A stretch of 23,892 bases of DNA, from positions 1 to 23,892 of the forward strand of contig CANPYQ010000002.1 in assembly GCA_947588865.1 (NCBI GenBank). The letters are read 5' to 3'. Position numbers and translations under genes: made by a program. Of this stretch, positions 7,418 through 14,402 are shown piece after piece (position 1 is the stretch's first letter; each line of letters begins with the position of its first letter). Source of the DNA: an uncultured Bacilli bacterium. Lineage in GTDB: Bacteria > Bacillota_I > Bacilli_A > RF39 > UBA660. The notes beneath the pieces are model-generated. The model ran no database searches and was not told where the DNA came from. It was given only the letters and a program-made list of their open reading frames with translations.

Positions 7418-8809
7418 ATGAAAAAGCAAATGCAAATATATTTAAATAATAATGGTGAATTGATTATCATTGATTCATCAAACAAAAAAATCATTAAAGA
7501 TTTTTCTATCAATAGGTATTTAACTAACTTTGCTAATGATAAAATTTTAAATTTATATGAAGATAAGGTATTTCATACTATCACTATAGAATATAATGAT
7601 TATGTTGTTGAAATATATGATTGTTTTAAGACTTTATCATTACATAAATTACAATTTGTATTAAAAAATATACAAAAATTTAAAGAAAATATAAGTATAA
7701 GGAATATAAATCATAGGAAAATTGTTAGAAAAAATAAATATAGTGGAAAAACAATAATTGTATCTGGACTTGTGGCTTCAATGATATTATCGACAATTCA
7801 ATTTAATATAACTGAAAAAGATTTTAAAAAAACAAGTAATCTAGATAATTTAGCAATTATACCTCCATCGTATACTGGAATTGATACAACTAATGATAAT
7901 GAAACAGATAATACAATTGAATCCAATTTTAAATCTAAAAATTCAGAAAATAGTAATCCAACATCGCCAATAATAAAAAATAGATATATTGAAAAGACTG
8001 ATGCAACAGAGGTAACTGATGCAAGTGAACAAACTAATTCATCAGAAACAAATGAAATTGTTGAACAGACTGATCCAGTAGAAGCAACTGAAATACAAGA
8101 AGAAGCAGATTCGACAGAAAATAGCCAAAAAACTGAAGATATAAGTAAAACTACATTAGATGAACCTACTTCAGTATCGTTGGATTATGATGATTATTCA
8201 TATCAAGATATCGTTTCAAACACGAAGTTAAACTATGGAGCTCTTATTGAAAAATATTCCAAAATGTATGGAATAGATCCTAAAATAATGTTATCGATTG
8301 CTATTGTTGAATCAGGTGGAGTACATAATCCAATTAAAAATTCAGGAGGATCTACAGGTCTTATGGAATTATTTAATAGTGTATTAGAAAATCAAACTAT
8401 TTATGCATATAATTTTGATTCGAATAGCAATGAAAGCTTATATGTTGATGCTCAAAAATTATCTGATGTTGAATATAATATTAAAATTGCTTGTATGATA
8501 ATTCAAGATCATTTAAAGCATTTTGATTACAATATTTTTATGGCAATTCAAGCATATAATATGGGTGGTGGCAGTTTAGATAAGATACTTAGAACTTGCT
8601 CTTCATATACCAATCAATCAACCGATGAAATTAAACAAAATACTAATAATCTTGATTGGCTTGACTATAGGTATGTTATTGATAGAGGAAATAAGTATGT
8701 TGAAAAAGTACTTTCATGGATAGGGTCTAATATTGATATAACTTGTATTAAAACTAATGGTGAGAGAGTAACTATTAATGTAAATAATGAAATAAATAAA
8801 GTATATTAA
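7418..8809 (+). CDS. Membrane-anchored lytic transglycosylase (SLT domain)
   Basis: A 463-aa protein in three parts. Residues 1-105 form a cytoplasmic region with no family I recognise. Residues 112-129 are the single membrane span, preceded by Lys/Arg-rich residues (N-in, C-out). Residues 135-260 are a Thr/Glu/Asp/Ser-rich linker likely to cross the wall. Residues 271-425 are a goose-lysozyme/SLT domain: the catalytic acid is Glu298 in IVESGG, followed by STGLMEL and AIQAYNMGGG. The common GLMQ is GLME here. It should cleave glycan strands to 1,6-anhydro-MurNAc ends outside the membrane. Placed just before a sortase/adhesin locus, it may open the wall for surface-protein assembly; that is inference. 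The ATG at 7418 uses AGGAG at 7403-7407; an ATG at 7400 would put the Shine-Dalgarno inside the gene. Confidence 0.85.
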   Translation: MKKQMQIYLNNNGELIIIDSSNKKIIKDFSINRYLTNFANDKILNLYEDKVFHTITIEYNDYVVEIYDCFKTLSLHKLQFVLKNIQKFKENISIRNINHRKIVRKNKYSGKTIIVSGLVASMILSTIQFNITEKDFKKTSNLDNLAIIPPSYTGIDTTNDNETDNTIESNFKSKNSENSNPTSPIIKNRYIEKTDATEVTDASEQTNSSETNEIVEQTDPVEATEIQEEADSTENSQKTEDISKTTLDEPTSVSLDYDDYSYQDIVSNTKLNYGALIEKYSKMYGIDPKIMLSIAIVESGGVHNPIKNSGGSTGLMELFNSVLENQTIYAYNFDSNSNESLYVDAQKLSDVEYNIKIACMIIQDHLKHFDYNIFMAIQAYNMGGGSLDKILRTCSSYTNQSTDEIKQNTNNLDWLDYRYVIDRGNKYVEKVLSWIGSNIDITCIKTNGERVTINVNNEINKVY

Positions 8810-8839
8810 TAATAAAATAATTGATATACTTTATTTTTT
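8796..8839 (+). terminator. Intrinsic terminator after the transglycosylase gene
   Basis: A 13-bp stem (8796-8808 with 8822-8834, one G-U pair), a 13-nt loop and six T. The descending arm overlaps the -35 of the sortase-operon promoter. Confidence 0.8.
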
Positions 8840-8849
8840 ATGGTACAAT
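8821..8849 (+). promoter_or_regulatory. Promoter of the sortase operon
   Basis: TTGATA (8821-8826), a 17-nt spacer and TACAAT (8844-8849) with an upstream TGG (extended -10). The -35 is embedded in the 3' arm of the terminator hairpin of the previous gene. Confidence 0.75.
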
Positions 8850-8872
8850 GTAAGTAAATAATAGGAGGAAAT

Positions 8873-9193
8873 ATGCCAATATTTTGTATTTGTTCTTTGG
8901 TTAAAAATGTTATGAATTTTAATTTATTTTCCTCATCAATAAAATTAATGAGTGATAATTATAATATCTATTATGTTTCTAACATTAATCAAAAAAATTT
9001 TAAAGGATATTTAAAAAATAAAATTCAGCCTGTTACATTATTCACCAATGAAACACATAATAAAGAATATCCAATAATAGATGAAATATCCATATTAGAA
9101 GCAACAACAAATTTATTGAAATTTAAGTCATCTTTAATAAAATTACACGGAATGATTGACTTTACATCAGAAAAGGATTTCATGCTATGTTAA
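8873..9193 (+). CDS. Unknown 106-aa protein, first gene of the sortase operon
   Basis: I recognise no family. It is supported as a gene by a strong promoter, the Shine-Dalgarno AGGAGGAA seven to eight bases before the ATG, and a stop that overlaps the sortase start by 7 bases. The protein has no signal peptide and no clear membrane span. It begins with a Cys-containing hydrophobic stretch (MPIFCICSLVKNVMNF), has a central Asn/Lys/Tyr-rich part and an EISILEATTNLLKF helix, and ends in Cys. The fixed position before a sortase suggests a role in producing or regulating that enzyme or its substrate, which is inference from context only. Confidence 0.65.
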   Translation: MPIFCICSLVKNVMNFNLFSSSIKLMSDNYNIYYVSNINQKNFKGYLKNKIQPVTLFTNETHNKEYPIIDEISILEATTNLLKFKSSLIKLHGMIDFTSEKDFMLC

Positions 9194-9864
9194 AAAAAAT
9201 AAGATTGAAGAATAGTACTATATTATTAATAGGTATTATATTAATTTTAAGTGGCATATTTTTTGGATTTTTAGAATTTTTCTCAGAACAAAAAGATAAA
9301 GCTTTTTCTGAAATGAACATCCTATTATATGAAAATGAGCTCCCAGAACAAATAGAGTCTGATGAAGAAATAGAGTATAATGAAACTACACCATCAGAAA
9401 CTGAAACTGACATTACTACTCCATCTCATAATGAACAGCAAAATCAAACTAAGTATAATTATATTGGAGTATTAGAAATACCTAAAATTAATGTTAAAAG
9501 AGGTTTTTTAAGTTTAGATTCTAGATATAACAATGTTGATTATAATATAACAATTATTAAGGGATCAACATTTCCAGATGAAGAAAACAACAATTTAATT
9601 TTAGCTGCTCATTCTGGAATATGTCAAGTATGCTTTTTTAACGATTTATATAAACTAAGTGAAAATGATGTAGCTTATATATATTATAAAAATGTAAAAT
9701 ATTATTATAAAATAGTAAATATTTATGAAGTTGAAAAAGATGGCACTGTACCAATATATCGCGATTATACTAAAAATGTATTAACGCTAATTACTTGTAC
9801 TAGAAATAGTGATACAAAACAAACTGTATATATATTAGAATTGTATAATAAAGAAAATTATTAG
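9187..9864 (+). CDS. Sortase family transpeptidase
   Basis: A 225-aa membrane-anchored sortase that should cleave a C-terminal sorting signal and join the protein to the wall or to a pilin lysine. Residues 11-29 are a membrane span (N-in), 45-88 a Glu/Thr-rich stalk, and 90-220 the sortase barrel. The catalytic His is His142 in AAHSG and the nucleophile Cys204 in TLITCTR. The conserved Arg normally follows the Cys by about 8-13 residues; here that position reads KQTVYI (Gln212), and the only near Arg is Arg206, so the third catalytic residue is uncertain. Class cannot be fixed. The ATG overlaps the preceding gene and has AAGGA at 9173-9177. The likely substrate is the adhesin at 10597. Confidence 0.9.
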   Translation: MLKKIRLKNSTILLIGIILILSGIFFGFLEFFSEQKDKAFSEMNILLYENELPEQIESDEEIEYNETTPSETETDITTPSHNEQQNQTKYNYIGVLEIPKINVKRGFLSLDSRYNNVDYNITIIKGSTFPDEENNNLILAAHSGICQVCFFNDLYKLSENDVAYIYYKNVKYYYKIVNIYEVEKDGTVPIYRDYTKNVLTLITCTRNSDTKQTVYILELYNKENY

Positions 9865-9878
9865 AAAAGAGTGAAATT

Positions 9879-10490
9879 ATGGATGATTATACATTATTTG
9901 AAAAAATCAAAATATTAATTAATATAGTATCATCATCTCCACTTTTTTTGTGTTATTTTATGATTGGTGTAGCTGTTTTTATATTTTTTATTATATGCAT
10001 AAAAAAAGGTAAAAAAATAAATAAATGGATATTTATTACAATTTGGATATTATTGTTAATACTATTATCGATAAGTTATAAATCTGTAACAATAAATTTA
10101 ATAGATAGTATGTTTAATGATGTATTTATGGCATTATATTTTCCTAATTTAACAGTGTATATTATTATTGTTTTTATATCTAATTTTTTTCTATTTTATT
10201 CAATATTAAGTAAGAAAATAGAAAAATCATATAAGATTGTAAATGTTATAAATTCCATAATTATAAATTCATTTCTTGTTTTAATAATAGATATTGCAAA
10301 TACAAATGGTATAGACATTAAGGATACATTAACGGTTTATTCTAATTCTAATTTACTAGTCCTTTTTGAGCTTACTACCTCAATATTTACTTCTTGGATA
10401 TTATTAAATTTACTAATATCAGCTCATCATAAATTAAAAAAGTATGATAGTAAGCAACAGCAAATGATGCCTGAAATAATATTTGATTAA
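9879..10490 (+). CDS. Unknown five-span membrane protein
   Basis: A 203-aa integral membrane protein of no family I recognise. Predicted spans lie at about residues 20-41, 50-67, 90-110, 119-140 and 159-181, with Lys-rich loops after the first (IKKGKKINK) and third (SKKIEKSYK) and a charged Lys-rich tail with Gln repeats. It follows the sortase gene by 14 bases with a weak Shine-Dalgarno (AAGAGTG), so it is in the same operon. A partner in surface-protein export or anchoring would fit the context, but no motif supports it. Downstream, 10494-10509 forms only a short 5-bp hairpin without a T tract, so no terminator is called before the adhesin promoter. Confidence 0.7.
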   Translation: MDDYTLFEKIKILINIVSSSPLFLCYFMIGVAVFIFFIICIKKGKKINKWIFITIWILLLILLSISYKSVTINLIDSMFNDVFMALYFPNLTVYIIIVFISNFFLFYSILSKKIEKSYKIVNVINSIIINSFLVLIIDIANTNGIDIKDTLTVYSNSNLLVLFELTTSIFTSWILLNLLISAHHKLKKYDSKQQQMMPEIIFD

Positions 10491-10542
10491 GATAAGTACA
10501 ATAATACTTCTATATTAAATTTTAATTATTTTAAAAAAAAAC

Positions 10543-10582
10543 TTGTTTAACTATTATTTATATGATAAAATGTATGTAGAAT
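10543..10582 (+). promoter_or_regulatory. Adhesin promoter with shared 12-mer
   Basis: TTGTTT (10543-10548), a 17-nt spacer and TAAAAT (10566-10571) with upstream TGA (extended -10). The 12-mer TGTATGTAGAAT starts on the last T of the -10 (10571-10582), exactly as at the phosphoketolase promoter. An in-frame TTG at 10543 is the -35 itself and cannot be the start codon. Confidence 0.72.
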
Positions 10583-10596
10583 ATATGGAGGCGTAT

Positions 10597-12585
10597 ATGC
10601 ATATGCAAAAAAATATTAGTAAATTTATTTCATTAATCTTAGTTTTTATGTGTACATTTTTTACATTTAGTAGTGTTAATTCTTTAACTATACGACATAA
10701 CGAACTAACTATGCAAGATCCAACGCCAAATGGAGGAGGGGGATATTTACGTAACTTTCATGTTTTAACTGACGAGAACAAAAACAAATACTTTTGTTTA
10801 GAACCAGAAAAAGGCTTGCCCCAAAGTGTTACTTATGAGAAAGCAGAAAAATTAGAGTATAAATATGTAACCTTAATTGAGAATGGCCTTAATCACAATT
10901 TTGCCCCTTTTGATGAAAATTCATTTAAATTAACTAATCCTAATATTACTTTAGATGATGCTTATTACTTTAGAACACAGATGGCAGTGTGGCTATCCCT
11001 AGGTTGTGATATTAAATCTAACGGAAATTCAGGTGATTCTCCATCAATAAATGGTAAGTTGAATAGTTTTAATTGGATTACTGAAGTTATAAATAGTGCT
11101 AGTAGTTCACAAGCCCCTACTATTCCTACAATTGATGTTAATTTGTCGGGTAGTACAACTTTAAAACTAAATTCTGATAGTAATTATTATGAATCTGAAT
11201 TGATTACAGTAACGTCTAATCAATCACCTGCAATATCATTAAGTTTGCAAAATGTTTCAGGTGCTAAGGTTGTTAATTCTAATGGTGGCGATGTTAGTTC
11301 AGTTAATAGTGGATCCCAGGTGCGTGTTATGGTTCCAGCTAGTAATATTGAAATAGGGAAACCTTTTAGTATAAAATTAACAGCAACATCATCAATTAGT
11401 GGTACAGTAAAGGCAGCATATAAATATGTACCGACAGTAGAGAAAACTTATCAATCAATAATAATTATAGAAAATGAACCTTATAATAATACTGATACAG
11501 CAGAGATGACTTTTACAGCAAGTAAATCAAATAAGGTTATAATTTCCAAAAAAGATGTAACTGGTAGTGATGAGTTACCAGGTGCAACACTACAAGTAGA
11601 GGACGAAAAAGGTAATATAGTAAAATATTGTACATCATCATCTGGTGCAAAAAATTCTGAGTGTAAATGGGTATCAACAGATAAACCTTATGAAATAGAA
11701 AACATGCCGATAGGGACATATTATTTAGTAGAAACAATAGCTCCAGATGGCTATGTATTAAATCAGAGTAAAGTAAAATTTGTTATCGACACAAACACTA
11801 CTACTAAAAACGTTGAAATGAAAAACGAATATACAAAAGTAGAAATTAGCAAAGTAAATGAAGAAGATAATAAATATTTAAAAGGAGCAACATTAGAAGT
11901 ACAAGATTCAAATGGTAAAAAGATATCATGTAAAGTATTAAATTCTAATGGAGAGGTAGAAGAATTAAAAGAATGTACATGGGTATCAGGTGATAAACCA
12001 AAAACTATAGTTGGACTAAAAAAAGGGACATATTATTTAGTGGAAACAGCAGCTCCAGATGGCTATATATTAAATCAAAGTAAAGTAAAATTTGTTGTAG
12101 ATGAAACTACTGCAACTAAAACTGTTAAAATGAAAAATAAGTATACAAAAGTAGAAATTAGTAAAGTAAACGAAATTGATGATAGAAATTTAAAAGGAGC
12201 AACATTAGAAGTATTAGATTCTAAAGGAAAAAAGATATCATGTAAGGTATTAAATTCTAAAGGTAAAGTAGAAGAATTAAAAGAATGTACATGGGTATCA
12301 GATGATAAACCAAAAACTATAGTTGGACTAAAAAAAGGGACATATTATTTAGTGGAAACAGCAGCTCCAGATGGTTACATTTTATTTGAAGATAAAATTG
12401 AATTTAAAGTAGATCAAAAACAATCGGTAGTAAAAGTCAAAATGGTTAACAGTTTAGAAGTAGAAGTGCCAAATACATTAAGTTCTAGATCAACATTGTT
12501 GTTAGCGTTTGCAATGTTTGATATTGCTGTTGGAATAGGCATATTGATATATGTTAAAAAGAATAGACTAAATAATTATGAATAA
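10597..12585 (+). CDS. Sortase-anchored surface adhesin with thioester (TQxA) domain and SpaA-like repeats
   Basis: A 662-aa exported surface protein. A signal peptide occupies about residues 1-29. The head carries the two hallmarks of thioester adhesin domains: Cys67 in KYFCLEPEKG and Gln128 in TQMAVW, which in characterised homologues form an internal Cys-Gln thioester that bonds covalently to host or surface molecules. A Ser/Thr-rich beta region follows (about 165-310), then three SpaA-like Ig modules (about 314-412, 413-516, 517-619), each with a YLVET segment whose Glu usually catalyses a Lys-Asn isopeptide bond. Each module also has a Cys pair that could form a disulphide. The C-terminus is a sorting signal: VPNTL at 624-628, a hydrophobic span (634-655) and KKNR. 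The ATG at 10597 follows GGAGG; the ATG at 10603 is an alternative. The sortase encoded upstream is the likely anchor enzyme. Confidence 0.9.
   Translation: MHMQKNISKFISLILVFMCTFFTFSSVNSLTIRHNELTMQDPTPNGGGGYLRNFHVLTDENKNKYFCLEPEKGLPQSVTYEKAEKLEYKYVTLIENGLNHNFAPFDENSFKLTNPNITLDDAYYFRTQMAVWLSLGCDIKSNGNSGDSPSINGKLNSFNWITEVINSASSSQAPTIPTIDVNLSGSTTLKLNSDSNYYESELITVTSNQSPAISLSLQNVSGAKVVNSNGGDVSSVNSGSQVRVMVPASNIEIGKPFSIKLTATSSISGTVKAAYKYVPTVEKTYQSIIIIENEPYNNTDTAEMTFTASKSNKVIISKKDVTGSDELPGATLQVEDEKGNIVKYCTSSSGAKNSECKWVSTDKPYEIENMPIGTYYLVETIAPDGYVLNQSKVKFVIDTNTTTKNVEMKNEYTKVEISKVNEEDNKYLKGATLEVQDSNGKKISCKVLNSNGEVEELKECTWVSGDKPKTIVGLKKGTYYLVETAAPDGYILNQSKVKFVVDETTATKTVKMKNKYTKVEISKVNEIDDRNLKGATLEVLDSKGKKISCKVLNSKGKVEELKECTWVSDDKPKTIVGLKKGTYYLVETAAPDGYILFEDKIEFKVDQKQSVVKVKMVNSLEVEVPNTLSSRSTLLLAFAMFDIAVGIGILIYVKKNRLNNYE
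11833..12453 (+). repeat. Tandem SpaA-module repeat, 312-bp unit, two copies
   Basis: Units 11833-12144 and 12145-12453 encode the second and third SpaA-like modules. Counted by hand over the first 240 bases they differ at about 22 positions (about 91% identity), with a perfectly identical stretch of about 72 bases ending near 12067 and 12379. The first module (from about 11536) is clearly more diverged. This points to a recent duplication of one module and a site where copy number could vary. Confidence 0.85.
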
Positions 12586-12591
12586 AAACTG

Positions 12592-12615
12592 AAAGTAGAA
12601 ATTTCTACTTTTTTT
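12592..12615 (+). terminator. Intrinsic terminator after the adhesin gene
   Basis: A 20-bp perfect palindrome (12592-12611) folds into a 7-bp stem with a six-base loop and ends in seven T (12609-12615). It lies six bases after the stop codon. Confidence 0.82.
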
Positions 12616-12710
12616 GTATTTAAATATAATAATTATTATTAAAATTTAAATATAATTTTTTTAAAAAAGGAAATTTTTATTTTTTATAGAATGATATATA
12701 TGAGGTGATA

Positions 12711-14246
12711 CTGATAGATTATATATGTCACAATTTAGAAAATAAGCATTGTAGATTAATAAGTAATATTTTAAACAAAAAATATATAAAAGAAGAATTA
12801 ATTTTTTCTAATAATTTGTTATCAAATATAAATGGTTATTCATTAGATAAAGAGCAAAGAATAGCTATAATAACAGATGAAAATGCCAACTTAATAATAG
12901 CGGGAGCTGGTAGTGGAAAAACACTTACAATGATTGGAAAAATAAGATATTTAATTGAAAGAAAAAATATAAAAGAAGATGAAATTCTTTGTATAACATT
13001 CACAAGGGATGCTTCATTAAACTTAGAAAAATCAATTAAAAAAAATTATAATTATAATATAAAAGTATATACATTCCATTCATTAGCCTTACAATTTTTA
13101 AAAGATTACAATTATAATATTATAGAAAATGATACTTTAAATTATATAGTCAATGAATATTTTTATTCAATAATAAAATTGAATAAAGAAATGGTTAAAA
13201 AATTAAGAAGAGTTTTAGGTAAAATAGATGTTCCATACGAGAATATTCTAAAATCGAATGATCTAAAAATGCTAAAGAAATTGATAATAACTTTTATAAA
13301 TCTATTTAAAACTAATGATTTCAAATTAGATTTTTTTCTCAAAATAAAGGATAACAAGGATTTAGTTAGTATAATAATAGATATTTACATTTTGTATGAG
13401 CAAGAATTGAAAAGTACAAATAGCATAGATTTTAATGATATGATAAACCTTTCTAGGAAATTTATATCTACAAATAATATAAAAATGTATAAATATATAA
13501 TAGTAGATGAGTATCAAGATACTTCATATATTAGGTATTTATTTTTAAAAGAGATAATAAAAAAAACAAATGCCAAAATAGTATGTGTTGGGGATGATTA
13601 TCAATCTATTTATAGATTTAATGGTTGCAATTTAAATACATTTTTAAATTTTAAAAAACATTTTGGATTTTCAAAAGTATTAAAGATAACTAATACATAT
13701 AGAAATAGCCAAGAACTTATTAATGTTGCAGGTAATTTTATTATGAAAAATAAAAAACAGCTATATAAAAAATTAAGAAGTAATAAAAGCATTAAAAAAC
13801 CCATAAAAATAAAGTATGGGAATAATTTATATAATTTACTAGATTTAGTATTAAAAAGATATGAAAATATTCTCATATTAGGGAGGAATAAATTTGACAT
13901 AATAAAATATTTTAATCCAAATAAAGAAGGATATATTAACTATAATAATACAAAAATTAGATATTTAACTATACATAAATCGAAAGGTTTAGAGGAAGAT
14001 TGTGTGATCATTATAAATTTGAAAGATGATGTACTTGGAATGCCAAATAAATTAAAAGATGATAAAATACTTAAATATGTTAATAACAATATAGATTTAT
14101 ATCCTTTTGAGGAAGAAAGAAGATTATTTTATGTAGCACTTACACGTACTAAAGGTGAAGTATATTTGTTAGTTGATAAAAATAAACCTTCTATATTTGT
14201 TAAAGAATTAATAAAGGATTATAATTTGTATATTGAATATATTTAA
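12711..14246 (+). CDS. Small UvrD / helicase-IV-like superfamily 1 helicase
   Basis: A compact SF1A helicase of about 510 aa (UvrD and PcrA are over 700). Numbering from the GTG at 12705: Q-motif Gln51 in LDKEQRIAI, Walker A GAGSGKT at 67-73, motif Ia TFTRDA, Walker B VDEYQDT (Asp268, Glu269), motif III GDDYQSIYRFNG, motif IV TNTYRNSQEL, motif V TIHKSKGLEED, motif VI RRLFYVALTRTK. All ATPase motifs are present; reduced 1B/2B insertions explain the length. The N-terminal 45 residues resemble the helical lead-in of helicase IV. It probably translocates on single-stranded DNA in repair. The start is unclear: GAGGTGAT (12702-12709) is the Shine-Dalgarno, no ATG is in frame before Walker A, and candidates are CTG 12711, ATA 12714 or the GTG at 12705 within the Shine-Dalgarno. 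No promoter could be fixed among several TATAAT-like strings. Confidence 0.88.
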   Translation: MIDYICHNLENKHCRLISNILNKKYIKEELIFSNNLLSNINGYSLDKEQRIAIITDENANLIIAGAGSGKTLTMIGKIRYLIERKNIKEDEILCITFTRDASLNLEKSIKKNYNYNIKVYTFHSLALQFLKDYNYNIIENDTLNYIVNEYFYSIIKLNKEMVKKLRRVLGKIDVPYENILKSNDLKMLKKLIITFINLFKTNDFKLDFFLKIKDNKDLVSIIIDIYILYEQELKSTNSIDFNDMINLSRKFISTNNIKMYKYIIVDEYQDTSYIRYLFLKEIIKKTNAKIVCVGDDYQSIYRFNGCNLNTFLNFKKHFGFSKVLKITNTYRNSQELINVAGNFIMKNKKQLYKKLRSNKSIKKPIKIKYGNNLYNLLDLVLKRYENILILGRNKFDIIKYFNPNKEGYINYNNTKIRYLTIHKSKGLEEDCVIIINLKDDVLGMPNKLKDDKILKYVNNNIDLYPFEEERRLFYVALTRTKGEVYLLVDKNKPSIFVKELIKDYNLYIEYI

Positions 14247-14260
14247 TTTACAATTTTTGC

Positions 14261-14295
14261 CAAAGTAATATAGATTTCTTTATTTTATTACTTTG
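14261..14295 (+). terminator. Stem-loop after the helicase gene, possible terminator
   Basis: A perfect 10-bp stem (14261-14270 with 14286-14295) around a 15-nt loop. No clean T tract follows, so termination here would be weak or factor-assisted. Confidence 0.45.
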
Positions 14296-14336
14296 ATATT
14301 AATATTTGTATACATTTTTAATTTTAAACTGTCAAT

Positions 14337-14366
14337 TTGACTTTAATTATAAAAATGTGTTATGAT
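14337..14366 (+). promoter_or_regulatory. Promoter of the glucosaminidase gene
   Basis: TTGACT (14337-14342), an 18-nt spacer and TATGAT (14361-14366) with TGT before it (extended -10). The position rules out the in-frame TTG at 14337 as a start codon. The leader would be about 30 nt. Confidence 0.7.
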
Positions 14367-14402
14367 AAGTGTGCTTTTCCAAAAAAAAGAAGAGGTGTTA
14401 AT

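Noticed and set aside
10494..10509. Hairpin after the 203-aa membrane protein as a terminator
   Set aside because: The stem is only five A/T-rich pairs and no T tract follows.
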